64,000 nt of DNA from an uncultured Verrucomicrobia subdivision 3 bacterium (GCA_903835255.1 CAILMI010000054.1:25020-89019); one strand, 5' to 3'. Positions 27,186 through 39,708 are shown, numbered from the stretch's first letter. Translations and numbers: made by a program. Notes: a model not told the origin generated them from the sequence alone.

Positions 27186-27794
27186 ATGAAATTTACTTTG
27201 AAATCATTTCTTACGGGGGGATTGCTGATGATTTTCCTAAGCGGCGCCGCCCTGGCAGACACAAAAATCGGCACGGTGGATTTGCGGAAGCTTTTTGATA
27301 ATTATTGGAAAACCAAGGCGGCACAGGCCGCCATTCAGGAGCGCGCCGCCCAACTGGACAAGGACGACAAGGCCATGAAGGACGACCTGAAAAAAGGCAG
27401 CGATGATTATCAGAAGCTCCTGTCACAAATCAATGACCCGGTCATTTCCAATGAGGAACGCGACCGCCGGAAGCTGACCGCCGAAGAAAAGCTGAAGCAG
27501 TTGCAGGGCTCCAAGACCGCCATTGAGCAGTTTGAACGCCAGGCGCAGAGCACCCTGGGCGAACAGCGCCAGCGGATGCGCGACAACATTCTGGGAGAAA
27601 TCAAAACGGCCGTGAACGCCAAAGCCAAGCTCGAGAACTTTGCCCTGGTGCTGGATTCCGCCGCCGAGACGGTCAACGGCACACTGGCCGTGGTTTATAA
27701 CAACGGCCAAAACGACATCACCGAAACTATTTTGTCCCAGCTCAACGCCGGCACCCCCATCGACGTGACCAAGCCCGCTCCATCCGCTCCGTAA
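27186..27794 (+). CDS. OmpH/Skp-family periplasmic chaperone-like protein
   Basis: A 202-residue secreted protein with a clear signal peptide (MKFTLKSFLTGGLLMIFLSG...LA). The mature start TKIGTVDLRKLFDNY matches the 'iavvdvqkvl' opening of Skp. A long charged coiled coil (about residues 45-130, AAQLDKDDKAMKDDLKKGSD) follows. Skp trimers hold unfolded outer-membrane proteins in the periplasm. bamA and lpxD, the usual neighbours, are absent. The C terminus is Pro/Ala-rich. It is convergent with pabC. Confidence 0.87.
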   Translation: MKFTLKSFLTGGLLMIFLSGAALADTKIGTVDLRKLFDNYWKTKAAQAAIQERAAQLDKDDKAMKDDLKKGSDDYQKLLSQINDPVISNEERDRRKLTAEEKLKQLQGSKTAIEQFERQAQSTLGEQRQRMRDNILGEIKTAVNAKAKLENFALVLDSAAETVNGTLAVVYNNGQNDITETILSQLNAGTPIDVTKPAPSAP

Positions 27795-27837
27795 CCAAGC
27801 GGGCCAGCGCCGCCGGAGAATCCGACCCGGAACACCG

Positions 27838-28671
27838 TCAGGCTCGGCGCAGCATTTCGTTGTAGGCAGCGGCAATCTGATCCACCCGCGGCGAGCGAGG
27901 AACCGGCGCGCCATCCAACAAAACGACGGGCACGATGCCGAAGACGCTTTGGGTGACGAAAATCCCGCGGGCATGACGCAATTCCCCGGGCTGGATAGCG
28001 CGCTGGCTCGTGCGCAGCCCCAGACCCTGGCAGATCTCCAGGACGAGGGCGCGCGTGATACCCGGCAGCACCCCCTGATCCGTCGGCACGGTGCCTACCT
28101 GGTCGTCGTCGATCCAGAAGAGATTGCCGCTGGCCGCCTCGGCCACCTCCCCTTTGGTATTGAGGAGCAACGCCTCATCCGCGCCCTTTTCCGCCGCCTC
28201 GACGCGCGCCATCACGTTCACAATCCGGCTGCTGGTCTTGAACGGCGCCAGGGGGTCAGCTGCGGGGATCCGAAACGATGAGGTGATCAGGCTCCATTCC
28301 ACCGGCGGCTCCAGCGGCGGGGTGGGATGCAAGGTCATCACGGTGGTCGGCTGCCCAGCTGGACCGGGCGTGTAGCCACGCCCACCGGGCCCGCGCGTCA
28401 GCGTCACCCGCAACACCGCCTCAGTCAGTTGATTCTGCGCGATGAGTTCGCCGGCGAACTGCTCCATCTGCGCGGGCGTGAAGGGCGGCTGAATTTTGAG
28501 GAAGGCGGCCCCGCGCGTCAGGCGCTCGAGATGCTGGGCCATACGGAAAGGTCGGCCGTTCACAATCCGGATGGTCTCGAACAGCCCGTCGCCATACATG
28601 AACCCGCGGTCGTTCACAGGGACCAACGCCCCGGCTTCAGGGACAAAGTGGCCGTTGAGAAAAACGATCAT
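27838..28671 (-). CDS. pabC: Aminotransferase class IV; likely 4-amino-4-deoxychorismate lyase
   Basis: A 277-residue PLP fold-type IV enzyme. The ATG at 28671 has AAGG about 7 bases upstream and begins MIVFLNGHFVPE. The family marks are NDRGFMYGDGLFETIRI, the lysine region around FKTSSRIVNVMARVEA, and EAASGNLFWIDDDQ with GVLPGITRALV. The gene encoding PabB lies immediately upstream, so release of p-aminobenzoate and pyruvate from aminodeoxychorismate (folate pathway) is the best call. A branched-chain or D-amino-acid aminotransferase is the alternative within the family. Confidence 0.85.
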   Translation of the reverse strand: MIVFLNGHFVPEAGALVPVNDRGFMYGDGLFETIRIVNGRPFRMAQHLERLTRGAAFLKIQPPFTPAQMEQFAGELIAQNQLTEAVLRVTLTRGPGGRGYTPGPAGQPTTVMTLHPTPPLEPPVEWSLITSSFRIPAADPLAPFKTSSRIVNVMARVEAAEKGADEALLLNTKGEVAEAASGNLFWIDDDQVGTVPTDQGVLPGITRALVLEICQGLGLRTSQRAIQPGELRHARGIFVTQSVFGIVPVVLLDGAPVPRSPRVDQIAAAYNEMLRRA

Positions 28672-28743
28672 GATGTGACCTTGCGAATGCCTTTTCAATT
28701 ACCTGAAGCGCGGCAGGTCCGCGAGCAGAAAATGGCCACCCCA

Positions 28744-30297
28744 TCACCGAACCGCGCACGGCGGATTCGGGGCGTCCAGGGCCGCCAGAAAGCCGCGCGC
28801 CTTGGCCATCGTTTCGTCATACTCCGCGCCCGGATCCGAGTCGGCGACGATCCCGGCGCCGGCATGGAAATGGGCGACGCCGTCCCGGCAAACCGCCGTG
28901 CGGATGGCGATACTCAGCTGGCTTTCGCGGTTGAAGCCGAGGTAGCCCAGCGCCCCGCAATACGGTCCGCGGGCGACCGGTTCCAGTTCATCGATGATTT
29001 CCATCGCCCGGAATTTGGGTGCGCCGGTGATGCTGCCGCCCGGGAAACAGGCGGCGAATGCAGCAAAATGGGTGACCCCTGCCCGCAAGCGGCCTTCCAC
29101 CGTGGAAACGAGATGCTGCACCTGCGCAAATTTTTCCAGCCGGGCCAGGTCCGGCACCTGCACACTGCCGAATTCGCAGACCTTGCCCAGATCGTTGCGC
29201 AGCAGATCGGTGATCATCACCAGTTCAGCGAGCTCCTTGGGGCTGGTCTGCAACTCGTAAGCCAGCTGGGCATCGCGGGTGGGATCGGCATCCCGCGGGC
29301 GCGTGCCTTTGATCGGGCGGGTGATGATTTGCGATCCGCTCAGACGCAGGAACTGCTCCGGCGAGGAGGAGGCGAGTTCAAAATCGCCGCAGTCCAGGAA
29401 GGCTGAGAAGGGCGCGGGCGAAACGGCGCTCAGCCTTTCAAACAGGTCCCAGCCCGACCCAGGGCACGGAGCGGTCAGGCGCTGGGACAGGTTCACCTGA
29501 TAAATGTCCCCGGCCCGGATATAACGCTGCGCGCGCTCGACCGCGGCGAGAAAACCGGCGCGGGTGAAATTGGAGGAGAGCCCCCCCTCACCCGGACTGA
29601 CTCGGGGTGCGCGAAGAAAATGGGGGGGAGAATTGGGTTCCCGCATCCCGGCCAAATCGGGGCCGTCTGGATTCGCCAGATGCGGGGGGGGACACTGCCC
29701 CCCTCTTTCCGAATGGAAAAAAGGCGGACCCGAGGATGCCTCGGCGGGGTCAGCGAGCCGGGCGAGCCAGAATTCGCTCTGGCGTTGCGCGCGCGCCTCG
29801 CTGCGCGAACCGTCGGCGCTCAGGCCGGTGGAGACCACGCCCACCTTGCCGAGGTGATGATCAAAGACCACGAGGCTGTCGTAAAAGCCGACATGGCAGT
29901 CAGGCAGGTCCAGATCATTGACGGCGCGGCGCGGAAGCTTGGGCTCGGTGAAGTTTTTCAGATCATAACCCCAGTAGCCGAACACGCCGCCCAGCGGAAA
30001 GGGGAGATCAATCTCATCGAGCAACTCAAAGCGCGCCGTGAGCGCATCCAGAATGTGCCAGGGGTTTCCGAACTGGGTCTGGGGTCCGGGATCCCCCGTC
30101 CCGGGCCTGCCAATCTCGCAGCGCGATCCGCAGGAGCGGAAGGTGAGGAACGGTCTTGCGGCAACGAAGGAATAGCGCGCGGGGGAGGAATCCAACGCAC
30201 TGCTGCGGAGCAGGACCAGGCCGGGCTCGCCGCGCAACAGCCCGACCAGCGATTCGGGCGTGTGCGAGGTCGGGGCGGACTGGATCAGTGGGCGCAT
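28744..30297 (-). CDS. pabB: Aminodeoxychorismate synthase component I
   Basis: A 517-residue chorismate-binding enzyme that aminates chorismate for folate synthesis. The active-site signature RPIKGTRPRD, with Lys in place of the Ala seen in anthranilate synthase, marks PabB rather than TrpE. PGGSITGAPKFRAMEIIDEL and GAGIVADSDPGAEYDET are also present. The ATG at 30297 is preferred over longer starts that overlap the LOG gene. At roughly residues 189-238 a Pro/Gly-rich low-complexity segment interrupts the N-terminal/catalytic junction. It sits 4 bp after the LOG gene and 72 bp before pabC. No glutaminase (pabA) is in the window. Confidence 0.93.
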   Translation of the reverse strand: MRPLIQSAPTSHTPESLVGLLRGEPGLVLLRSSALDSSPARYSFVAARPFLTFRSCGSRCEIGRPGTGDPGPQTQFGNPWHILDALTARFELLDEIDLPFPLGGVFGYWGYDLKNFTEPKLPRRAVNDLDLPDCHVGFYDSLVVFDHHLGKVGVVSTGLSADGSRSEARAQRQSEFWLARLADPAEASSGPPFFHSERGGQCPPPHLANPDGPDLAGMREPNSPPHFLRAPRVSPGEGGLSSNFTRAGFLAAVERAQRYIRAGDIYQVNLSQRLTAPCPGSGWDLFERLSAVSPAPFSAFLDCGDFELASSSPEQFLRLSGSQIITRPIKGTRPRDADPTRDAQLAYELQTSPKELAELVMITDLLRNDLGKVCEFGSVQVPDLARLEKFAQVQHLVSTVEGRLRAGVTHFAAFAACFPGGSITGAPKFRAMEIIDELEPVARGPYCGALGYLGFNRESQLSIAIRTAVCRDGVAHFHAGAGIVADSDPGAEYDETMAKARGFLAALDAPNPPCAVR

Positions 30298-30301
30298 GCA
30301 G

Positions 30302-30979
30302 TTACGCGAACGCCTTGGGCATGACGGCGGGCGAGCCCACGCGGCGCTCGTAGTCGAGGATGATTTCAATGACTTCGTCCACATCGTCGGTCATTTTGAA
30401 AAGATCCAGATCGCCAGGGCTGATGAACTGATCTTTTTCGAGGCGGGTTTTCATCCAGGCAATCAGCCCTTTCCAGTGATCGCGCCCAAACAGGATGAGG
30501 GGGAACTGAGGAATGCGCTGGGTCTGCACTAGGGTCAGGACCTCAAAAAACTCATCGAGCGTTCCGAAGCCGCCGGGCATGAACACAAAGCCGAGGCTGT
30601 ACTTGACGAAGCCGACCTTGCGCGCAAAGAAATAATGGTAGTGGATGGGGAGGTTGGCGTAGGTGTTGCCTTTTTGTTCATTTGGCAATTCGATGTTGAG
30701 GCCCACGGATTTGCCGCCGTTCTGCATCGCGCCCTTGTTGGCCGCTTCCATGATGCCCGGGCCGCCGCCAGTAATGACGGCGAGCCGGTGCTTGGCCAGC
30801 CCCTTGGCAATGGCGTAGGCGGCGCGATAATTCCTGTTGCCCGAGGGGGTGCGCGCCGAGCCGAAGATCGTCACGGCCGGGCGGACTTGGGAGAGGGTCT
30901 CGAAGGAATCCACGAACTCCGCCATGATACGGAAAATGCGCCAGGGATCCTCGCGGACGAAGGCAGTGGTGTCGCTCAT
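30302..30979 (-). CDS. LOG-family (TIGR00730) Rossmann-fold protein
   Basis: A 225-residue cytoplasmic protein of the lysine-decarboxylase-like/LOG family. GGGPGIMEAANKGA and PGGFGTLDEFFEVLTLVQTQ are the diagnostic motifs. The second is the PGGxGTxxE nucleotide-binding site. Known members cleave nucleoside monophosphates to the base and ribose 5-phosphate (cytokinin-activating type), and most bacterial ones are uncharacterised. The ATG at 30979 (MSDTTAFVREDPWRIF) is chosen over a start at 31162, as the extension is low-complexity and poorly protein-like. It is the first gene of a likely operon with pabB and pabC. Confidence 0.88.
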   Translation of the reverse strand: MSDTTAFVREDPWRIFRIMAEFVDSFETLSQVRPAVTIFGSARTPSGNRNYRAAYAIAKGLAKHRLAVITGGGPGIMEAANKGAMQNGGKSVGLNIELPNEQKGNTYANLPIHYHYFFARKVGFVKYSLGFVFMPGGFGTLDEFFEVLTLVQTQRIPQFPLILFGRDHWKGLIAWMKTRLEKDQFISPGDLDLFKMTDDVDEVIEIILDYERRVGSPAVMPKAFA

Positions 30980-32141
30980 GGCCGGAACATAATCCCGCCA
31001 GCGGAGAGTGACAAGGCGGGAAAAAAATGCCGGAACTCCATGAGAATGTCCCCATGACCACTCGATAAGAATGCCCCTTTTTGGGCTGGGTTGCGGCGGC
31101 GCAAGCAGGCGCATCGGCAATGGCGGAAACGCAAGCCAGCCGGCATCCCTTGAACGAGGCAAGCTGCCATGGGCGCCCTGGAATCACCCCGCGCCAGCGC
31201 ATCCAGACCCGTATGAAAATATATTTGAACACTTAGCGGGCGGCGTGGTCTCATAAGCGTTAGGTTTCATGTGTTTGGGTTTGGGTTAAAGAGTCTGGCT
31301 ATTGGGTTGGCCAGGCTCTTTTTCTTACCGGAAACGCCTCGGAGGGAGAAAACGGCCTGAAAAAACTACCCTTGCCTGGTGCACGGCATTTTCGGGGCTC
31401 ATTATTAGCATTTAAAGGAGAGGAATGCTTCCCCATGGGAGAGGGTGTCCCATTTACCATTCCCACCCTAAATCGTCCGCGAAACGCCCGCCTTGGCGGC
31501 GGCATCCAAATCCTTCAGCTCATTCGTGCGATTGGTGAAAGGAAGTGCCATACCCGAAATCCTTGGACCAAACATTATGCGTTTCAAACATCATGTGTGC
31601 CGTGCATCATTCATTTGCAATGCGATCGGGGATAAAGTTGAACCCGTCACAGGCTCGGTCGCGCCGCCGCGTCCCAACTGCTCCACGGCACTCCCGGACC
31701 CCGCCTCCGGAGCACTGAGATTGATTACGATATTGATCGGGGTAAGGCTGAGGCTGCTGAGGATGTCCACCCCATGGGCACCAAGGCCCTGCTCTGTTGC
31801 TGCAGCGTCCAGCCCCAATGACCGCTGGCTAAGTGAGCGAAATCTATTATCAGTCGTACTGACCGTGATTCTCCCAGGAGCGCTCAAATGACCTGCCTGA
31901 CAACGAAGTTGCTGAATGATCTCAAAACGGCTTTACCATCGGCATAGAAACCGGCAATAACATCGGCAATTAAGACCCATAAAAGAGCCAGCACGGGCCT
32001 TCCGAATCTTCACGTCGAACACACCGGAATGACAGAGCTCATCGGCGCTCGCGTGTCGCCGCCTGTCGGAAAAATCCCGCCCTGCTCCGAGGGCGCAACC
32101 CCGGGGACAGTCCAACAGCGCTGCTCCCAACCATTCGAGAA
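30980..32141. other. 1.16-kb gene-poor region between the LOG gene and secA
   Basis: I see no gene I can support. The best coding candidate is a 98-residue frame on the minus strand at 31591-31887 (MSAPGRITVSTTDNRFRSLS at the start). It is Ser/Thr/Gly-rich, has no recognised domain and may be a remnant. Codon bias and base composition look less regular than in the neighbours. The one clear element is an orphan terminator hairpin at 31288. Confidence 0.5.
31288..31326 (+). terminator. Rho-independent terminator with no visible upstream gene
   Basis: AAAGAGTCTGGC (31288-31299) pairs with GCCAGGCTCTTT (31310-31321), with one G-T pair, a 10-base loop and a T-rich tail. The T-run is on the plus strand, whereas both flanking genes are on the minus strand. 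It may end a small RNA transcribed from the 31.0-31.28 kb stretch. Confidence 0.7.
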
Positions 32142-35213
<3,072 letters not shown>

Positions 35214-35452
35214 GACTTTGTTTGAAAATAGAGGGGAAACGCTACGCGAGGATGCCTCAGGCGTCAAAACGAATCGGCCGCAACAAACCGCCACAAGAAG
35301 CGCTTCCGAGCCAAGGGAAGCGGGTTATTGGGGGGACATGAGTCGTTCCCGCCGGAACTTGTTCATCCGCTGGCTGGAAGGGATGCCGTTAAACCCAAAT
35401 TCCAAAACAGAGGCTCGCCCATCCTAGCAGGGACAGCGCCGAAAAAAACGCC

Positions 35453-35632
35453 CCCCCGCTCAAGCTTTCGCAGGGCGAGGGGGAGAACCTGAGCTTGGCC
35501 CGCCTCATTCGGCGGGTGAACGTTTTAATTTAAATCTCCATTCTGAAATAAAGATGGGGATGCAACGGCAAGGCGTCGCTGCCTTCACTCCCTCTCTTTC
35601 ATGAAAATGGAGGAGAGGGCTGGGGAGAGGCG
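35453..35632. repeat. Interspersed repeat, family A (third, diverged copy)
   Basis: Carries CCGCTCAAGCTTTCGCAGGG and CTCCCTCTCTTTCATGAAAA with TGGAGGAGAGGGCTGGGGAG, as in the tandem copies at 22564. The hairpin is kept although its apex and one stem pair changed. The rest of the 35214-35884 gap contains only the leader of the cold-shock gene. Confidence 0.75.
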
Positions 35633-35884
35633 GTGCTGGGGTTCGAAGGGCTGCGAGAAGCTGGCCCAGTTCGGCGAACCAGAAACCTGTCAAGCGGCAG
35701 GGAATCAAACAGGTTGGACCGGGCAGGGATTCCACCCTTGACTTCCGGACGGTGTTTTCCCAACTCTTCAGGGGAACAGGGGTAAGTCTGATTTCAGAAA
35801 CGGACACTTCCCACGGCTCCCTCCCAAGTGGAGCAAGGAGGGTCGTCTTCAGAAACAGTCCGCCCCAAGAAACAAGGAGTCATT

Positions 35885-36094
35885 ATGGCCAGCGGGAAAA
35901 TCAAGTGGTTCGACAACAAGAAAGGGTTCGGCTTCATCTCCCAGAGTTCCGGGCAGGATGTTTTCGTGCATCACACCTCCATCGCCGGACAGGGATTCAA
36001 AACCTTGAACGAGGGGGACGCCGTCTCCTTCGAGATTGTGACCGGCGAAAAGGGGTTGAAAGCCGAAAACGTCCAGCTCGCCCCGGCTCCGTAG
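35885..36094 (+). CDS. Cold-shock domain protein
   Basis: A 69-residue CspA-type single cold-shock domain that binds single-stranded RNA/DNA. The RNP1 motif KGFGFISQ and RNP2-like VFVHHTS are intact, following [10 protein letters not shown]. The ATG at 35885 has AAGGAG about 8 bases upstream, the best Shine-Dalgarno sequence in this part of the window; a start at 35828 would add 19 non-homologous residues. The upstream leader is over 100 bases, as is common for csp genes, but I cannot show a thermosensor. Confidence 0.95.
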   Translation: MASGKIKWFDNKKGFGFISQSSGQDVFVHHTSIAGQGFKTLNEGDAVSFEIVTGEKGLKAENVQLAPAP

Positions 36095-36176
36095 CGCCGG
36101 CGCCCCAGAGGTTCGGTTTAGTCCGCCGCGCGCATTTTCATTCGCCAGCGGCAATCTGGGACGTTACCCTTGCGCC

Positions 36177-37373
36177 ATGCCGAATCCCGACGCCGGTCGC
36201 GTCACCAGCCTTTACGTTCACGTCCCGTTCTGCGCACAGAAATGCGTGTATTGCGCGTTCTATTCCGAAGCCTCCAGCGGCGAACTGGTGAATCGCTACA
36301 CCGCCGCCCTGGTCCGCGAACTCGAACTCGTCCACCATGATCTCCGGCCTCAAACCGTTTTTTTTGGCGGCGGCACCCCGTCGCTGCTGAACCTGCGCCA
36401 GTGGGAATCCGTACTGCGGGCCATGGAAAAGCTGAACCTGCTCGGCGCGGACGAGTTCACGGTGGAATGTAACCCCGCCACGGTCTCCACCGACAAGGCC
36501 AAGCTCTTCCGCGACTTCGGCATCAACCGCATTTCCATGGGCGTGCAATCGCTCGACGCGTCGCTGCTCGACCGGCTGGGCCGCATCCACTCGCGCGAGA
36601 TGGTCTTCAAATCCTTCGACACCCTGCGCCGCGCCGGCTTCGAAAACATCAATCTTGATCTGATGTTCGCGATTCCCAGCCAAACGATGGAGATCTGGCG
36701 GGCGACGCTGAATGAGGCGATGGCGATGCAGAGCGAACACCTCTCCAGCTATGAGGTGATCTACGAGGACGACACGCCGCTCTATGAGCAGCTCAAGGCG
36801 GGTGAATTTTCCGTGGACGAAGACCTTGCCTGCGAGATGTATGAGGAACTGATCGCGCGCGCATTGAATGGCGGTTTCCACCAGTACGAAATCGCTAACT
36901 TCGCCCGCCATTCGGGCCCATCAGCCCCGAACTCAGAATCCCAGCCTCTAATCCAGCCCCTCATCCCGTCCCATGCCTGTAAGCACAATGTGAACTACTG
37001 GCGCGGCGGCTCCTACCACGGGCTCGGGCCCAGCGCCACCGGGTACGTGCGCGGGGTGCGCACAAAGAACTGGTCCAACACGCAGCTCTACTGCGACCAG
37101 CTGGAAAAAGGCCGGCGCGCCATCGAATCCAGTGAGGAGCTGACCCCGCTGCGGCGCGCCGGGGAAATCGCGGCGTTCGGCCTGAGAATGAATGCGGGAT
37201 GGCCCTTCGAGGCTTTCCAGCGCACGACCGGTTTTGATCTTCGGAAAGAGTGGGCCTCCGAGATGGATCAACTCGCTGAGCGCGGCTGGGCCGCAAAGGC
37301 GGCCGATCGGTTTCATCTGACCCACCAGGGCCTGCGCTTCGCCGATGCGGCGGCGGAGCTGTTCCTGCGCTGA
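36177..37373 (+). CDS. hemW: Radical SAM family heme chaperone HemW
   Basis: A 398-residue radical SAM protein related to oxygen-independent coproporphyrinogen oxidase. The cluster motif CAQKCVYCAF (CxxxCxxC) lies near residue 20 in LYVHVPFCAQ, followed by FFGGGTPSLL, and NINLDLMFAIPSQT is typical of HemW. The HemN_C domain follows. HemW members insert heme into respiratory enzymes rather than oxidise coproporphyrinogen; the single extra cysteine of true HemN is not seen. It is relevant as a diheme protein gene lies 5 kb downstream, though the genes are not co-transcribed. Confidence 0.9.
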   Translation: MPNPDAGRVTSLYVHVPFCAQKCVYCAFYSEASSGELVNRYTAALVRELELVHHDLRPQTVFFGGGTPSLLNLRQWESVLRAMEKLNLLGADEFTVECNPATVSTDKAKLFRDFGINRISMGVQSLDASLLDRLGRIHSREMVFKSFDTLRRAGFENINLDLMFAIPSQTMEIWRATLNEAMAMQSEHLSSYEVIYEDDTPLYEQLKAGEFSVDEDLACEMYEELIARALNGGFHQYEIANFARHSGPSAPNSESQPLIQPLIPSHACKHNVNYWRGGSYHGLGPSATGYVRGVRTKNWSNTQLYCDQLEKGRRAIESSEELTPLRRAGEIAAFGLRMNAGWPFEAFQRTTGFDLRKEWASEMDQLAERGWAAKAADRFHLTHQGLRFADAAAELFLR

Positions 37374-37379
37374 CCGGCA

Positions 37380-38918
37380 TCACGCCATCGCCGGCAATTG
37401 AACGGTGAAGGTCGTTCCCGCCCCCTCCGCGCTCGCCACCTCAATCGTGCCGCCGTGCGCTTCAACAATGGCTTTGGCAATCGCCAGCCCGAGGCCGGTA
37501 TTGCCCGCACCGGTGCGCGACGCGTCCGCCCGGTAAAACCGTCCGAACACGCGCGGTAAATCTTTGGCGGCAATCCCCTGCCCCGTGTCCGCCACGGCCA
37601 GCACCGCGAGGCCGTTTTCTAATTTCAAGCTCACGCGCACGTCGCCTTCGGTCTGGTTGTATTGAATCGCGTTGGTCAACAGATTCGTGACGACTTGCGC
37701 GAGCCGCTCAGGATCGCCGGCGATCTCCAGCGACTCGACTTCAACGGAAATTTTCACGCCACGTTCGTCCGCCAGCGGCTGAACCAGCCCGGCACAATCG
37801 CCGACGGTCTTGGCCAGATCAAAGCGCAGACGTTTCAAAACTTCCTGGCCGGCATCGAAACGGGCGAGGGCCAGCAGCGACTCGATCAAGGTCCGCATGC
37901 GCTGGGCGGCGCGCTGGCACGCTTCGACGGTCTGCCGGTAACTCGCGGCCTCGCGCTCACGGGCGAGTGACGTCTGGGTTTGCGTAAGGATGACCGCGAC
38001 CGGGGTGCGGAGCTCGTGCGCCGCATCGGCGGCGAACTGCCGCTGCTGGGCAAAGGCGCTCTCCAGCCGGGCGAAGGTGGCATTTAGAACGGTGGCAAGC
38101 TGGCCCAGCTCACTCTCCGTGCCGGCCAGAGGGATGCGCTGGGACAGATCGCCGGCGGCAATCCTCACTGCCGCCGCGCTGATGCCGGAGAGGGGCCGGA
38201 GCGAACGCGAGACCAGCCATCCGCCCACCGCCAGACCGACCAGCAGAATCAAGCCGCCCACCGCCGCCAGACTCAGGGCTGTGCGGCGCAGCTCCCTCAA
38301 TTCCGGCGCCGCGGAGCAACCCACCCGGATTTCTTCCCCAGATGGCAGCAGCTCGCAGATCTCCCGGAGGTTTCCGGACACCTGCACCCGGGGCGGGCTG
38401 GCATCCGGCGGCGACAGGGGTTTCGGCGACGGGTCAATTGTTTGAGCATCCCCGCGCTGGGGCATTTTTAAAAGACTGGGCGCATCGATGGACCCAGCGA
38501 TTTCCCGGCCGTCGCGGGATCGAATCGAATAGTAATAGCCGTTTGGATCAGCACCCCCAAAGAGGTGGGCGGCCTCCGGCGGCAGGGAAAAATGAAAGGG
38601 CGGCCGAGGCATTTGTCCGGGCGAATTCCTTGATGGAAACGAACCGTCCAAAAGCTCTTCCGGCGGGGGCTCCTCCCGATTTTGACGGCGCGGCGACTGG
38701 CCGGATAGCGGACGGACGGCATTGGGCCCGCGCGGCGACTGACGCCTCAACGCCGCCGACAGCACCACCACCCGCTGGTGCAACTCATCATTCAACCGGC
38801 GGAATTGCCGGTTCTTTTCCAGCTCGTACGCAGTGAACCCAAACCCCGACAGCACCAGCACCAGGATGAGGCCATACCAGAGTTGCAGCCGCCATTTAAT
38901 GGATTTGAAAATCTTCAT
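37380..38918 (-). CDS. Membrane histidine kinase of the 38.9-44.9 kb regulon
   Basis: A 512-residue sensor kinase. TM1 is at about residues 12-30, and a Pro/Arg-rich periplasmic domain at about 31-212 has no recognised fold. TM2 is at about 214-236, followed by HAMP (RSLRPLSGISAAAVRIAAGD). The HisKA phospho-acceptor is H301 in AAHELRTP. The ATPase domain has NAIQYNQTEGDV, ADTGQGIAAKDLP and GLGLAIAKAIVEAHGG. The start overlaps the regulator stop by 4 bp (ATGA), so translation is coupled. The ligand is unknown; the divergent genes suggest copper or redox stress. Confidence 0.95.
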   Translation of the reverse strand: MKIFKSIKWRLQLWYGLILVLVLSGFGFTAYELEKNRQFRRLNDELHQRVVVLSAALRRQSPRGPNAVRPLSGQSPRRQNREEPPPEELLDGSFPSRNSPGQMPRPPFHFSLPPEAAHLFGGADPNGYYYSIRSRDGREIAGSIDAPSLLKMPQRGDAQTIDPSPKPLSPPDASPPRVQVSGNLREICELLPSGEEIRVGCSAAPELRELRRTALSLAAVGGLILLVGLAVGGWLVSRSLRPLSGISAAAVRIAAGDLSQRIPLAGTESELGQLATVLNATFARLESAFAQQRQFAADAAHELRTPVAVILTQTQTSLAREREAASYRQTVEACQRAAQRMRTLIESLLALARFDAGQEVLKRLRFDLAKTVGDCAGLVQPLADERGVKISVEVESLEIAGDPERLAQVVTNLLTNAIQYNQTEGDVRVSLKLENGLAVLAVADTGQGIAAKDLPRVFGRFYRADASRTGAGNTGLGLAIAKAIVEAHGGTIEVASAEGAGTTFTVQLPAMA

Positions 38919-39565
38919 TCAATGCAATAGCCGTGGCCGCGGCGGGTGACGATGAATTCCGCCCCGAGCTTTTTGCGGATATTGGAGACATGGACGTCGA
39001 GCAGGTTCGACAGGGAACTGTCATTCTCATCGAAGAGATGCTCGTACAGCTGGGTGCGGGTGATAACTTCGCCGCGGTGCAGGGCGAGAAATGCCACCAG
39101 CGCGTATTCGCGGGCGGTGATTTCCACCGGCTTGCGCTTGAGAAACACGTTCCGGGCGGCGGTGTCAATCGACACGTTGCCGATTTCAAGAAGGCTGGTG
39201 GTCTGGTTCGCGCTGCGGCGGATGAGGGCCCGGAGCCGGGCGAACAGCTCGGAAAGATCAAAAGGTTTGACGACGTAATCATCCGCGCCCGTGTCGAGGC
39301 CTTTCACGCGGTCGCGGGCCTGATCGCGCGCGGTGAGCATCAGCACGGGCGTTTTTTTGGTTTTGCGAAGGCGCTTCAGCACCTCCCAGCCGTCCAACCC
39401 CGGCAGCATCACGTCGAGCACGATGGCGTCATAATCCGTGCCCTCGGCGCTGAAAAGCCCGTCCTCGCCGTTGTCGGCAGTGTCCACGGCATAGCCCTCC
39501 TCGCGCAGGGCCTGCGCGAGGCCGGCGAGCAGATCGGGCTCATCTTCTACAATCAGGATCCTCAT
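38915..39565 (-). CDS. OmpR/PhoB-family response regulator
   Basis: A 216-residue DNA-binding regulator. The ATG at 39565 begins MRILIVEDEPDLLAGLAQAL. Phospho-acceptor is D51 (IVLDVMLPG), with T in MLTARD and K in VVKPFDLSE. A C-terminal winged helix (about 125-216) includes EITAREYALVAFLALHRGE and VSNIRKKLGAEF. OmpR-type regulators bind direct repeats spaced by about 11 bp, and the matching sites are at 39641, 39692 and 44409. It is first in an operon with its kinase and probably autoregulated. Confidence 0.95.
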   Translation of the reverse strand: MRILIVEDEPDLLAGLAQALREEGYAVDTADNGEDGLFSAEGTDYDAIVLDVMLPGLDGWEVLKRLRKTKKTPVLMLTARDQARDRVKGLDTGADDYVVKPFDLSELFARLRALIRRSANQTTSLLEIGNVSIDTAARNVFLKRKPVEITAREYALVAFLALHRGEVITRTQLYEHLFDENDSSLSNLLDVHVSNIRKKLGAEFIVTRRGHGYCIE

Positions 39566-39640
39566 GGTTACCGAGGTTTTATCAGAGGGGCTCCGCGTCC
39601 GCCAGCCCGCGTCTTCGGGGAATAGCGTGGCATCCCCCAC

Positions 39641-39657
39641 CTTAAGAGAGGATGAAG
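39641..39657 (-). promoter_or_regulatory. Putative response-regulator box 1 (upstream of the regulator operon)
   Basis: On the minus strand the site reads CTTCAT-CCTCT-CTTAAG toward the regulator gene, 76 bp before its start. It has the same hexamers, 5-bp spacer and orientation relative to its gene as boxes 2 and 3. It resembles PmrA-type boxes. Confidence 0.6.
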
Positions 39658-39691
39658 AAGCCGCCGTCCGGATTCCCAACAAAAAAAACGG

Positions 39692-39708
39692 CTTCATGTT
39701 GCCTTAAG
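39692..39708 (+). promoter_or_regulatory. Putative response-regulator box 2 (upstream of the YHYH operon)
   Basis: CTTCAT-GTTGC-CTTAAG on the plus strand, 26 bp before the GTG start. A -10 candidate TGTAAT begins 9 bases after the box, so the box would replace the -35. Boxes 1 and 2 face outward in an imperfect palindrome. Confidence 0.65.

Noticed and set aside
31591..31887. 98-residue minus-strand frame
   Set aside because: No known family, no ribosome-binding site and located in a gene-poor region; at most a remnant.
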